A DNA stretch of 35,422 nucleotides from Bacteroidales bacterium UBA6248 (GTDB lineage: Bacteria; Bacteroidota; Bacteroidia; Bacteroidales; Lentimicrobiaceae): the NCBI GenBank assembly GCA_002441345.1, contig DJVU01000024.1, positions 1 to 35,422 on the forward strand. The letters are read 5' to 3'. The notes under the pieces are model-generated. The model was not told the DNA's origin. It searched no databases and worked only from the letters and a program-made list of their open reading frames with translations. The position numbers and the translations under genes were made by a program. Position 1 is the first letter of the stretch; every line of letters begins with the position of its first letter. Shown in pieces: positions 24,804 to 34,097 of the stretch.

Positions 24804-24811
24804 TACCTTTG
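24804..24811 (+). promoter_or_regulatory. Candidate -7 box for LolD-like ATPase
   Basis: TACCTTTG matches TAnnTTTG and is followed by CA, as in other promoters of this window. It is 21 nt before ATG 24833. No TTTG lies at the expected -33 distance. Confidence 0.35.
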
Positions 24812-24832
24812 CAATCAGTTAAACATACTAAA

Positions 24833-25486
24833 ATGATACGGGCACGGGAAATCACCAAGTCATACGGCAACCTGAACGTTCTGAAAGGGGTATCCATCGG
24901 GATAGGAAAGGGAGAAATTGTATCTGTTACGGGAGCTTCCGGTGCCGGCAAATCCACCCTTCTGCATATACTAAGCACCATCGACAGGCCCGACAGCGGC
25001 GAGGTGGAAGTTGACGGGATTAACCCCGGCAAGTTAAACGATAAAAAACTGGCAGAATTCCGCAACCGGAAAATAGGTTTTATTTTTCAGTTTCATCACC
25101 TGCTGCCCGAATTTACAGCTCTTGAAAACGTGTGTATTCCAGCATTCATAGCCGGTACAGGGCGCAGAGAGGCCGAGCGCAATGCTCTGGAGATCCTCGA
25201 GTTTTTGAATCTTACCGACAGGGCAACGCACAAGCCTTCTGAATTGTCGGGCGGTGAGCAACAGCGCATTGCGGTTGCCCGTGCATTGATAAACCGGCCT
25301 TCGGTGCTGATGGCTGATGAGCCTTCCGGAAATCTTGACTCGGAAAATGCCCGGCAATTGCACCGGTTATTTTTCGACTTACGTGAAAAATTCGGACAAA
25401 CCATACTTATCGTCACACATAACGAAGAACTGGCCGGAATGTCGGACAGGAGGCTGATAATGAAAGATGGCCTCATTCTTGCATAG
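24833..25486 (+). CDS. lolD: ABC transporter ATPase, LolD-like
   Basis: This is a 217-residue ATPase of the MacB/LolD/FtsE class. It has Walker A GASGAGKST (34-42), Q-loop Q86, signature LSGGEQQ (138-144), Walker B VLMADEP (158-164) and H-loop H196. The best guess is LolD, which powers lipoprotein release from the inner membrane with LolC/E-type permeases. No permease gene is adjacent. In Bacteroidota lolD is often separate, so this fits but does not prove the role. ATG 24833 gives the standard MI(R)AREITKSYG start. The 56 upstream in-frame codons encode a hydrophobic stretch with no homology to the family. Confidence 0.82.
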   Translation: MIRAREITKSYGNLNVLKGVSIGIGKGEIVSVTGASGAGKSTLLHILSTIDRPDSGEVEVDGINPGKLNDKKLAEFRNRKIGFIFQFHHLLPEFTALENVCIPAFIAGTGRREAERNALEILEFLNLTDRATHKPSELSGGEQQRIAVARALINRPSVLMADEPSGNLDSENARQLHRLFFDLREKFGQTILIVTHNEELAGMSDRRLIMKDGLILA

Positions 25487-25566
25487 GCCGATTCCATCTT
25501 CAACCAATAAAACCGGGTTCCATGCGTTTTAACAATACGTTTTAACACCAATTGTACCGACCAACG

Positions 25567-28500
25567 ATGAATCGAATAAAATACCGGCTTAGTCTGTTAT
25601 CCAGCTTTATCTTATTTTTTGCGCTTACCATGATGCCGTTGCTGTCCGTAGCTCAGTCACTGGATCCGGGCCGGTTAAAACAGTTTGAGGAAGCCATTCT
25701 GAAAGGCGAGGATTTTCTAAAAGCAGGCGACTATGCGAAGGCCAAAGCCGAGTATCAGAAGGCACTGACTATAGACCCGTCGGCCAAGTATCCTAAAGAC
25801 AAACTGGCTCAAATCCGGAAAGTTTATATCGACCCGGAAGATGAAGCCCGTTTTGCCTCTGCCACGGAGAGCGGAAACCGTCTGATGCAGGCAGGTAGTT
25901 ATGCCCTTGCCTCCGAGCAATTTACCAGTGCTGTAAATATAAAACCGGAAGATAAAACCGCCCGGGATAAGCTTGCCGAAGCAGGTAAAAAAGCCGCCGA
26001 ACTTAAGGCACAAAAAGAGATTTTTGCAGGGCATATTAAAATTGGCGATCAGAAAATGGCTGCAGGCGACCTCGCAGGTGCCAGGGAAGCATACATATCG
26101 GCTTCAGAAACAGATTCCGGAGAGAATTATCCGATGCAAAAAATCCGGGAAATAGACAGCAGGCTGGCAGCCAGTAAAGCTCAGAATGAATCGTACGAGA
26201 AAGCCCTTGCCGATGCCGATGAAGCCTATATGAGCCGTGACTTCGCGACAGCCAGGATAAAATATGAACAGGCACTGAAAATAAAGCCGGGCGAAAACTA
26301 CCCGAAAAGTATGCTGGAACGGGTTGCTGAAGGAATGGCACAGATGAAAGATGCCAGAGCCAGTTACGATGCTGCCATTGCAGGAGCAGACAGACTTTTT
26401 GCTTCCGGAGATTTTGAAGCTGCCGTTCCCGCCTACACCCAGGCAATGAAAATCCTGCCCGGCGAACAATACCCGGCTTCCCAGATTGAAAAGGCAAATA
26501 ACATTCTTGAACAGCGCAGGAAGCAGGAAGATAACTACAACCTCGCCGTTGCAGAGGGCGATCGTCTGATGACAGAAAACAAGCCTGAAAATGCGCGCAC
26601 AGCATATGAAAATGCCCTGAAGCTTAAACCCGGATCGGAATATCCCCAAAAACAGCTTACGGCAATAGCCCTGCAACTTCAGGCTGCCCGGGATGCGGAA
26701 AGGGAGAAATTGTATCAGCAGGCAATAGCATCGGCCGACAACAGGTTTGAAGCTGGTTTTCCGGAAGAAGCACTTACTCATTACAACACAGCCATTGAAC
26801 TCAAACCGGGAGAACCTTACCCCTCCGGACAAATTGCGAAGATCAGCGATCTGCTTAATGAACGCAAGGCTGCTCAGGCAGCTTACGAAAAAGCCATACA
26901 GGCAGGTGACGCTTTCGCGGCACAAGATAAACCGGAAGAAGCAAAACTGGAATACTCCAGGGCTCTGACACTTAAACCCGGTGAAGAATATCCCGCAGCC
27001 CGCATTCGGGAAATTGAAAAAAATCTGGCTGCAATTCAGGAATTGAACCGTCAATACGAGCAACTTATTGCTCAAGCAGATTCACAGGTCTCATCCGGCA
27101 GCCTGGATGCTGCACTGGAAGCCTTCCGCAAGGCAGCAGCACTCTTCCCAGCACGAACATATCCCACAGAGCAAATCGCCCTGATTGAGGGCAAACAGGC
27201 GGAAAACCGGTCGAAAGAAGAACACTATGCCTCTCTGATCGACGATGCAGACAGAAAATTTGGAAATTCCGAATACGATGACGCACTTGCACAATATCAG
27301 CAGGCTCTGCAGCTGAAACCGGACGAAAAATATCCGGCAGGGCAGATTGAAGCAATTAAGAATCAGCTGAAGGAGCAGGAAGCACAAAGATTAAGGTATA
27401 ATGAAGTTATCAAAGATGCGGATCAGAAGTACGATGCCGGCAATTACGGGCAGGCACTTGGCTTGTACCAGAATGCCCTGGCAATCCTGGATGGTGAAAA
27501 ACATCCGCGTGAGCGCATTACTACCATAAACCGCATACTGGAGGAAAGAAAATCGCTGGAGGAGAACTACGAACGACATATACGGGAGGCAGACGACTTT
27601 TTCCGCGAAAAGAGCTATGCGAATGCCCTGACTTCCTACGAAAATGCCATCAATCTGAAACCCGACGAGAAATATCCGCGCGGGCAGCGCGAGCTAACGC
27701 AAAAAGCGATTGAATCGGAACGGGCGTTATTAAATGAATACCAACAGATTATCGCTGATGCTGACGACAATTTTTCTTCTGGCAACTATCCGGTTGCTGA
27801 AAGGAAATATCGTGAAGCACAATCTCTTAAAAAAGACGACCCCTACCCTTCCGCACAGCTGAGCAGGATTGCACAAATCAATGCAGAGCTGAAAGCGCTT
27901 GACGAAAATTACAGTCAGGCCATCCGTGAAGGCGACAGAGATATGGCCGCAAAAGACTATGTATTGGCCAAAACCTCGTATCAGAGGGCGTTGAGTCTGA
28001 AGCCCGGAGAAGCTCATCCGACAGCCAGACTAAATGAAATTGCCCGGATACTCGGAGAGCAGGAAGAACTGGAGCAGCAATACAATTCGGCCATAGGCCT
28101 GGGTGACGCGAAATTTGATTCCGGCAATCTGGAAGAGGCAGAAATGGCATACCAAAACGCATTAAAAATCAAGCCGGGAGAAAAATACCCTGTTGAAAAG
28201 ATCGCTTTGATTGGAACAAAACGTTCGGAAAACGAGCAATTCCTCCGTTTGGTGAGTGAGGCCGGCCGGCACTATTCCGAAAACGACCTGCCGGGAGCAC
28301 TTGCGCTGTACCGGCAAGCTCTGCAGATCAGGCCTGGAGAATCGCATGCATCAGCACAGGTACAGGTAATAACCGGCAAGCTCGAGGAACTACGAATGGA
28401 ACAGGACCGTGAATACCTTGAAGCCGTTGGTTCTGCCGACCGTTTATATGCGGAAGGCGATTACACTAGTGCAATGCGGTATTATGAGCTGGCTTCCGAA

Positions 28501-29085
28501 TTAAAGCCCGAAGAAAAGCATCCAAAAGATAAATTGCTGGCAGCCAGAACTATATTAATGGAAAGAGCCCGTAATAAGCTGGATGCCTACAATAAAATTA
28601 TTCTTAATGCCGACCGCCTGTACCAGGACAAAATCTACGACCAGGCGATAGATGCGTATAATGCTGCCTCTCTGGCAAAAGAAGACGAAACCTATCCGTC
28701 AGAGATGATCAAAAAGATCAGGAAATATCTGGAGGATCATGCAATGATTGATCTTGTTCCTTCCGCCATTCTGATAAACACGGATGAAGAAAAGAGATTC
28801 AGTTTCACACCAATAGAAATGCGCTTGCGCAAAAACAATTACATCGCAATAAAAGCGAGGAAAACAAGTGAAACGGAACCAAAGATTTATATAAACTACG
28901 GCAAGGGCAGCGCCCGTAACGGCGGCATTGTGCTTCGCAGTATTACCTCCGATGACACCGGAGACTACCTTGTCCGGGTTAGTATACAGGACAAATGGTA
29001 CCGTGAAGACAATAACTGGATTTCGGTATACTCTGAAGGAGGAAGTGTAGAGATTACCCGCATGCAGATAGCTCAGGGCGATTGA
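25567..29085 (+). CDS. Secreted protein with about 18 tandem 57-residue TPR-like repeats
   Basis: This is a 1172-residue protein. It has a signal peptide (1-30, ending LSVAQS), about eighteen tandem repeats of usually 57 residues (about 40-1060), and a C-terminal beta-rich domain of 112 residues (from 1061). Each repeat reads roughly Y-x3-I-x2-A/G-D-x-L, then G-D-Y-x2-A-x3-Y-x2-A-L-x-L-K-P-G-E-x-Y-P, then I-x2-I and a charged linker. The first 34 residues look like a tetratricopeptide hairpin, and the extra 23 add a third helix. Repeat DNA is well diverged, so the expansion is old. It is probably a periplasmic scaffold; no enzyme motif is seen. ATG 25567 is preferred over TTG 25552. Confidence 0.78.
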   Translation: MNRIKYRLSLLSSFILFFALTMMPLLSVAQSLDPGRLKQFEEAILKGEDFLKAGDYAKAKAEYQKALTIDPSAKYPKDKLAQIRKVYIDPEDEARFASATESGNRLMQAGSYALASEQFTSAVNIKPEDKTARDKLAEAGKKAAELKAQKEIFAGHIKIGDQKMAAGDLAGAREAYISASETDSGENYPMQKIREIDSRLAASKAQNESYEKALADADEAYMSRDFATARIKYEQALKIKPGENYPKSMLERVAEGMAQMKDARASYDAAIAGADRLFASGDFEAAVPAYTQAMKILPGEQYPASQIEKANNILEQRRKQEDNYNLAVAEGDRLMTENKPENARTAYENALKLKPGSEYPQKQLTAIALQLQAARDAEREKLYQQAIASADNRFEAGFPEEALTHYNTAIELKPGEPYPSGQIAKISDLLNERKAAQAAYEKAIQAGDAFAAQDKPEEAKLEYSRALTLKPGEEYPAARIREIEKNLAAIQELNRQYEQLIAQADSQVSSGSLDAALEAFRKAAALFPARTYPTEQIALIEGKQAENRSKEEHYASLIDDADRKFGNSEYDDALAQYQQALQLKPDEKYPAGQIEAIKNQLKEQEAQRLRYNEVIKDADQKYDAGNYGQALGLYQNALAILDGEKHPRERITTINRILEERKSLEENYERHIREADDFFREKSYANALTSYENAINLKPDEKYPRGQRELTQKAIESERALLNEYQQIIADADDNFSSGNYPVAERKYREAQSLKKDDPYPSAQLSRIAQINAELKALDENYSQAIREGDRDMAAKDYVLAKTSYQRALSLKPGEAHPTARLNEIARILGEQEELEQQYNSAIGLGDAKFDSGNLEEAEMAYQNALKIKPGEKYPVEKIALIGTKRSENEQFLRLVSEAGRHYSENDLPGALALYRQALQIRPGESHASAQVQVITGKLEELRMEQDREYLEAVGSADRLYAEGDYTSAMRYYELASELKPEEKHPKDKLLAARTILMERARNKLDAYNKIILNADRLYQDKIYDQAIDAYNAASLAKEDETYPSEMIKKIRKYLEDHAMIDLVPSAILINTDEEKRFSFTPIEMRLRKNNYIAIKARKTSETEPKIYINYGKGSARNGGIVLRSITSDDTGDYLVRVSIQDKWYREDNNWISVYSEGGSVEITRMQIAQGD
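25684..28746 (+). repeat. Coding repeat array, about 18 units of 171 nt
   Basis: These are in-frame tandem repeats within the gene above, with a usual period of 57 codons (range about 53-59). Conservation is at the protein level (AL-x-LKPGE-x-YP once per unit). Nucleotide identity between units looks low, so recent slippage is unlikely. Confidence 0.75.
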
Positions 29086-29192
29086 CCTTCCGGAATCCTA
29101 CTTTTTAAAATTTTTATACGATCAGCTGTTTCTGGTTTCGGATTGCTTTTTTTTATGACATTTGCATTCACTTCAAGAAATGCTGCCATCCT

Positions 29193-30653
29193 ATGGAAAA
29201 GTACTTCGAATACTTTCGACAGAATACCATTGGTCATGACCTTGAGTACGACACGCCTTATGGCCGTCAGAAACTAATTTATGCTGACTGGATTGCCAGC
29301 GGGAGGCTGTATCGTCCGATAGAGGAACGTTTGACAAACGATATAGGTCCCTTTATAGGGAATACCCATACGGAGACGAGCGAAACAGGCACTTCAATGA
29401 CCAAGGCCTACCACGAAGCCCATAAACTCATCAAAAAGCATGTAAACGCCGGCCCGGATGATGTAATTATCACTTCCGGCTTCGGAATGACCGGGGTTGT
29501 GGTAAAGTTTCAGCGTATGCTGGGACTAAAAATGTGCGGTCAACTGTCTGATCACCATTGTCTGAAAGAAAACGACAGACCGGTAGTCTTTGTTACCCAT
29601 ATGGAACACCACAGCAATCATACATCCTGGTTTGAGACCATGGTGGATGTAGTTGTATTGCCACCCGACAAGGATCTTCTTGTTGACCCGGATGAACTGA
29701 GACGGCAGCTTGAAAAATACAGCAACCGGACATTGAAGATTGGTGCCTTTACGGCATGTTCAAATGTAACGGGTGTTTCAACTCCATATCATGAGCTTGC
29801 CCGCGTTATGCACGAGCACGGAGGATTGTGTTTCATCGACTTTGCTGCATCAGCACCATACGCCGACATAAACATGCATCCAGATGATCCCATGGAAAAG
29901 CTGGATGCCGTTATGTTTTCGCCGCACAAATTCCTTGGCGGCCCCGGCTCGTCGGGAGTTCTGATCTTCGACCGCTCTATGTACAAAAGCCGCACACCCG
30001 ATCAGCCTGGAGGAGGAACGGTTGACTGGACAAATCCATGGGGCGAATACAAGTATGTGGACGACATCGAATCTCGTGAAGACGGTGGAACTCCGGGATT
30101 TATGCAAGCCATCCGGACAGCTTTGTGCCTGGAGCTGAAAGACAGAATGGGGACAGCCAATATAGCCCTGCGTGAAGAACAATTACTGGAACAGGCGTTT
30201 GCAGGACTCGACAGCATACCCCGTTTGCATATACTGGCTGATAATCAGCGTAAACGACTCGGGGTAATTTCCTTCTATTTTGACGACATACATTACAACC
30301 TGGTAGTAAAACTACTCAGCGACCGCTATGGAATCCAGGTGAGAGGAGGCTGCGCCTGTGCCGGCACCTATGGACATTACCTGCTCGACGTCAGTCATGA
30401 ACATTCAAAACGTATCACCGAGTTAATCAACCATGGGGACTTATCGCAAAAGCCCGGATGGGTCCGGCTTTCGCTTCATCCCACAATGACCAGCGATGAA
30501 CTCGGCACCATACTGACAGCGCTTGCAGAAATCGGTGCAAACCATAAGGAATGGGCAAAAGATTACATGTATAATAAACACACCAATGAGTTTAAGCATG
30601 TAAAGGATAACTGCCAGGTAGCAAACAGGGTAAGCGAGTGGTTCAGACTCTGA
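29193..30653 (+). CDS. PLP-dependent aminotransferase class V, cysteine desulfurase-like
   Basis: This is a 486-residue PLP enzyme. The Schiff-base lysine is K246 in SPHKFLGGPG, the pyridine-nitrogen aspartate is D216 in FIDFAAS, and H136 to H143 (HMEHHSNH) is the family's substrate-side cluster. A cysteine-containing loop, RGGCACAG (C387, C389), sits where SufS-type enzymes carry the persulfide cysteine. It is longer than SufS (about 410) because of a longer N-terminal part and a C-terminal tail. No SufE, SufU or scaffold gene is nearby. It could be a cysteine desulfurase or a selenocysteine lyase/kynureninase-like relative. Confidence 0.8.
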   Translation: MEKYFEYFRQNTIGHDLEYDTPYGRQKLIYADWIASGRLYRPIEERLTNDIGPFIGNTHTETSETGTSMTKAYHEAHKLIKKHVNAGPDDVIITSGFGMTGVVVKFQRMLGLKMCGQLSDHHCLKENDRPVVFVTHMEHHSNHTSWFETMVDVVVLPPDKDLLVDPDELRRQLEKYSNRTLKIGAFTACSNVTGVSTPYHELARVMHEHGGLCFIDFAASAPYADINMHPDDPMEKLDAVMFSPHKFLGGPGSSGVLIFDRSMYKSRTPDQPGGGTVDWTNPWGEYKYVDDIESREDGGTPGFMQAIRTALCLELKDRMGTANIALREEQLLEQAFAGLDSIPRLHILADNQRKRLGVISFYFDDIHYNLVVKLLSDRYGIQVRGGCACAGTYGHYLLDVSHEHSKRITELINHGDLSQKPGWVRLSLHPTMTSDELGTILTALAEIGANHKEWAKDYMYNKHTNEFKHVKDNCQVANRVSEWFRL

Positions 30654-30722
30654 GCACTTCTGTTAACACTAATGCCGGATCATATCCGGGAGGAAATAAA
30701 ACACTGTGTTTAATTGTATCCC

Positions 30723-32069
30723 TTATTTACGAAGGGTTATCAATGTAATTTCAGGAAGTATTCCGACTCTTCCCGGATAAGCTATATGTCCCAGTCCACG
30801 GTTAACATACAGGTAATTTTTACTGCCATCCGGATTTTCCTTTTCGGTCAATCCTGCCCAGTTTTTGTAAATATAACTTGCCGGGCTCCATTTTAATCCA
30901 AAAGCTTCTATACCCATTTGCATTCCGTGGGTGTGGCCGGAAAGGGTAAGATCAAACTCCGGAAAACGTTCGGAGACCTCTGCTTCCCAGTGAGTAGGGT
31001 CGTGGGAAAGCAAGATATTAACATCTTTCAGTCCGGCACCCTTCATTGTCTGGTGCAGATCGCCGTATTTGCGAAAGCGGGCGGTTGCACTCCAGTTTTC
31101 GACGCCGGCCAGTAAAATCGATCCGCCGTTTCGCTCAATCACCGACGTTTCATTTCTTAGCAGAATCCAGCCCATAGAATTATAAAACGCAACGAGCTGT
31201 TGCAGATTCTTTTCCTTTTCCTCGTCCGTATTCCAGGAAACATAATCGCCGTAATCATGATTTCCAAGGATTGCATATATGCCGAGAGGGGCTTTCAGCC
31301 CGGCCAGAGTGGACTCAAACCCTCTGACCTCTGCGGTGCTGTAATTTACCATGTCGCCGGTAAAAACAATGATATCGGGTTTGAGGGCATTCACCTGTTC
31401 AACGGCTTTGCGCAAAGGACTAACATTCAACCAGCTTCCCAGATGAATGTCGGAAAGCTGAACAATCCTTAACCCTTCCAGCGAATCCGGCAGGTTTTGA
31501 ATACTTATACTGATGCGGTGGGTTTTAAATTTATAAACCCATATTGTACTTCCGACCAAAAGGCCGGCAAAGGCAAGACTGCCAAAGAAAATTCCCATTT
31601 TTTTAAAAGTAATGAATGTGCGTTTCACGGAAGATGGTAATCTCCTTCCGAAAAGGTTTGAAAAAAAATCAGCGAATCGGATTAAAAATGCAGGAAGCAG
31701 CGGAATGAGCATTATGAACTTTGCAATAAATGCCATCAGCGCAAATCCCGGGAAGAATATCCGGAAGAAACTTCCCATTTCCTGCATTGGAACCAGAGCC
31801 GTGGAAGCCAGAAAGAGCGTTAAAACGACGATTGGCATCCACCACAGCAAGGCAAAGACAACTCTTACGACAGACCGAAGATTTTGCCATGAGGGCAGCA
31901 GACTCCTGTAGAGAAGGTAATCGATGGCAAACAAAACCAGCAAAAACGGCACACGTCCTGCATATTTGGGCAGTGAATGCCGGAGCAGGAAGTAAAGAAC
32001 CAGCGTAATAGAAATGATTAAAGCGGCTGTTAACAGTTGTTTTAGCCTTCGACTCCGGCCTTTTCCCAT
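30723..32069 (-). CDS. Membrane-anchored metallophosphoesterase (YkuE/YaeI-like)
   Basis: This is a 448-residue protein with about five N-terminal transmembrane segments (roughly 11-30, 40-58, 68-90, 102-130, 158-178) and a calcineurin-like phosphoesterase domain from about 198. Metal-binding motifs are D207-x-H209 (SDIHLGS), GDM (238-240), GNHD (269-272), a later SHDP and GHTHGMQ. All are intact, so it should be active, possibly on lipid phosphates such as UDP-sugar lipids. It lies downstream of the aconitase-family gene on the same strand, separated by a terminator-like hairpin. Confidence 0.85.
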   Translation of the reverse strand: MGKGRSRRLKQLLTAALIISITLVLYFLLRHSLPKYAGRVPFLLVLFAIDYLLYRSLLPSWQNLRSVVRVVFALLWWMPIVVLTLFLASTALVPMQEMGSFFRIFFPGFALMAFIAKFIMLIPLLPAFLIRFADFFSNLFGRRLPSSVKRTFITFKKMGIFFGSLAFAGLLVGSTIWVYKFKTHRISISIQNLPDSLEGLRIVQLSDIHLGSWLNVSPLRKAVEQVNALKPDIIVFTGDMVNYSTAEVRGFESTLAGLKAPLGIYAILGNHDYGDYVSWNTDEEKEKNLQQLVAFYNSMGWILLRNETSVIERNGGSILLAGVENWSATARFRKYGDLHQTMKGAGLKDVNILLSHDPTHWEAEVSERFPEFDLTLSGHTHGMQMGIEAFGLKWSPASYIYKNWAGLTEKENPDGSKNYLYVNRGLGHIAYPGRVGILPEITLITLRK

Positions 32070-32098
32070 CGATAATATTAGTGCCTGCAGGTATTAAA

Positions 32099-32126
32099 AC
32101 CGGCCGCAGAGAATTCCACGGCCGGT
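32099..32126 (-). terminator. Terminator of the aconitase-family gene
   Basis: A perfect 8-bp stem (ACCGGCCG at 32099-32106, CGGCCGGT at 32119-32126) with a 12-nt loop lies 23 nt past the stop codon, followed on the minus strand by TTTAATA. It separates this gene from the metallophosphoesterase gene. Confidence 0.72.
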
Positions 32127-32148
32127 GCAAAATTACTCAAAAAAACTA

Positions 32149-33927
32149 TTATGCCATTGATTTAACATAATTTACGAGTCCTTTGGATTCAAATATACCC
32201 ATCAATTTTGACGGCAGAGGTGAAAATCCAAATTCTTTCCCGGCAACAATTACCTTACCTCCGGAAAAATCAATCTCAACGGAATCGCCGTGTTTATAGG
32301 CATCAACGGCTTCGGGCAGAAGGATTATGGGAAGTCCCTGGTTAACCGAAGATCGATAAAAAATCCGGTTTACCGACTTGCAGATCACCGCTTTTATTCC
32401 CGCGTATGAAAGTCCGACGGAGGGGTGTTCGCGTGAGCTTCCGCACCCGAAATTGGCTCCGGCAACAATAATATCGCCCGCTTTCACCCGATCGGAGAAG
32501 CTGTCGTCAAACCCTTTAAACAGGAATGGCATTATCTTTTCTGCTTCAGAACTATTAATCTCGTAAGTAAATTTACCGGCAAACATCTGGTCGGTATTAA
32601 GGTTATCCACATCGGCGTAATTCCAGACTCCGGCGGTATAGCGATCATCATCCGGTTCTATATCAACGGTTTTGCTTTGTTCGACCGTATATGGGAATTT
32701 GTCAGAAAATTCGTTTCCCCGGGGATCCGCAATTTCGCCTTTAAGTGCAGACCAGGCTACCACAGCAGGAGAAGCCAGATAGATGGATGACTCTTTATTT
32801 CCCATTCTGCCTTTAAAATTGCGGTTTGCCGTTGAAATGACGTTGTACCCGTCGGCCGGAATTCCCTGTCCGGTTCCAAGACATGGCCCGCAACTGGGAG
32901 CAAGCACATTGGCGCCGGACTCAATAAAGATACGGATCAGTCCTTCCTCCATGGCCTGCAGATAAATCTCCTGCGAAGCCGGAATAATGAGCAGCTGGAA
33001 ATTCTCAGGCACCGAGTGGCCTTTGAGAATCCGGGCGGCTTCACGAAGATCTTCAATACGTCCGTTGGTACAGGTGCCGATCAGTGCCTGATTGAGTTTA
33101 ACTCCTTTAACTTCCGAGAGCGCTTTAACGTTATCCACGTGGTGCGGGGCTGCAACAACGGGAAAAAGTTCATCCAGATGTATGTCGATTTCGCGCACAT
33201 ACGACGCATCCTCATCTGCCCATGTGCCGGCAATACTGCGGCCAAGCCATGCAGAAAGCACTTCGTCGGCCGGGAAAACCGCATTTTTGGCACCCATTTC
33301 TGAAGCCAGGTTGGCGATAGTCATGCGATCGGCAATCGAAAGGGATTTAACTCCATCGCCATGGTATTCGATAGAAAGATAATCGGCACCGCTGGAACCG
33401 ATCATCCCGATAATCCACAACGAAAGATCTTTGGCATACACACCTTCGGGAAGTCTCCCCTGAAGGGTAATTTTCAGACTGCCGGGCACTCTGAACCATG
33501 TTTCTCCCTGTTTCCAGAGGCCGGCCGATTCGGTACGGTCGATTCCGGCAGCAAAGGCATTAAATGCCCCAGCAGTGCAGGTATGACTGTCGCTCCCGAC
33601 AACGATCATTCCCGGCCGGGCGTACTTTGAAACTATCTGGTGACAAATGCCTTTGCCAACATCGTGAAATTTTGTTATGCCCTGTCTGGCAACAAAATCA
33701 CGAATTTTCTGGTAGTCATTGGCCAGTTTTGCATTCGTAGGAGGTGCATTGTGATCGAGAACGACCAGCAACTGATCAGGATCGAACACTTTTTCCCCAC
33801 CCATTTTTGCGAAGGTCCCGGCAATACTGGAAGTATTGTCGTGTGTAAGGATGATGTCCGGTTTTCGAAAAACGATAGCCCCGGCTTCAGCTCCGAGGAT
33901 CTTTTCAGCAAAAGTCTTGCCTCTCAT
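32149..33927 (-). CDS. Fused aconitase-family hydro-lyase (LeuC+LeuD type)
   Basis: This is a 592-residue protein with both halves of a 3-isopropylmalate dehydratase/aconitase in one chain. The catalytic half (1 to about 430) has GSDSHTCTAGAFN (111-123) and [4Fe-4S] ligands C286 (IGTCTNGR), C346 and C349 (SCGPCLG). The swivel half (about 450-592) has GANFGCGSSREHPS (490-503). The order large-then-small in one polypeptide resembles AcnA/AcnB-like fusions, but the sequence is closer to LeuC/LeuD. Substrate could be citrate, isopropylmalate, homocitrate or methylcitrate-type acids; no neighbour decides this. The gene is monocistronic. Confidence 0.82.
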   Translation of the reverse strand: MRGKTFAEKILGAEAGAIVFRKPDIILTHDNTSSIAGTFAKMGGEKVFDPDQLLVVLDHNAPPTNAKLANDYQKIRDFVARQGITKFHDVGKGICHQIVSKYARPGMIVVGSDSHTCTAGAFNAFAAGIDRTESAGLWKQGETWFRVPGSLKITLQGRLPEGVYAKDLSLWIIGMIGSSGADYLSIEYHGDGVKSLSIADRMTIANLASEMGAKNAVFPADEVLSAWLGRSIAGTWADEDASYVREIDIHLDELFPVVAAPHHVDNVKALSEVKGVKLNQALIGTCTNGRIEDLREAARILKGHSVPENFQLLIIPASQEIYLQAMEEGLIRIFIESGANVLAPSCGPCLGTGQGIPADGYNVISTANRNFKGRMGNKESSIYLASPAVVAWSALKGEIADPRGNEFSDKFPYTVEQSKTVDIEPDDDRYTAGVWNYADVDNLNTDQMFAGKFTYEINSSEAEKIMPFLFKGFDDSFSDRVKAGDIIVAGANFGCGSSREHPSVGLSYAGIKAVICKSVNRIFYRSSVNQGLPIILLPEAVDAYKHGDSVEIDFSGGKVIVAGKEFGFSPLPSKLMGIFESKGLVNYVKSMA

Positions 33928-34097
33928 AGTTTTGCTATTGAATTGAATAAAAAATAATATACCGGAAAGTCCGGAATGAGAAAACGAAGTTAAGGCTTTT
34001 CAAACGCTTGCCGGGTTTTGCATCCGAATATTTTTTAACATCCGATCAACCACTTACCACGCTGTTTATCATTGTATTAGATCCAAACATTCATCCG

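Noticed and set aside
26104..27075. 323-residue Cys/Phe-rich open frame on the minus strand
   Set aside because: It is the reverse of the 57-residue repeat array, and its apparent repeats mirror the coding strand.
25684..28746. CRISPR-like periodicity
   Set aside because: Units are 171 nt, in frame, diverged in DNA and conserved only as protein. There are no short direct repeats with unique spacers.
30675..30689. Hairpin CCGGAT-CAT-ATCCGG as a terminator
   Set aside because: The stem is 6 bp with a 3-nt loop and no T-run on either strand.
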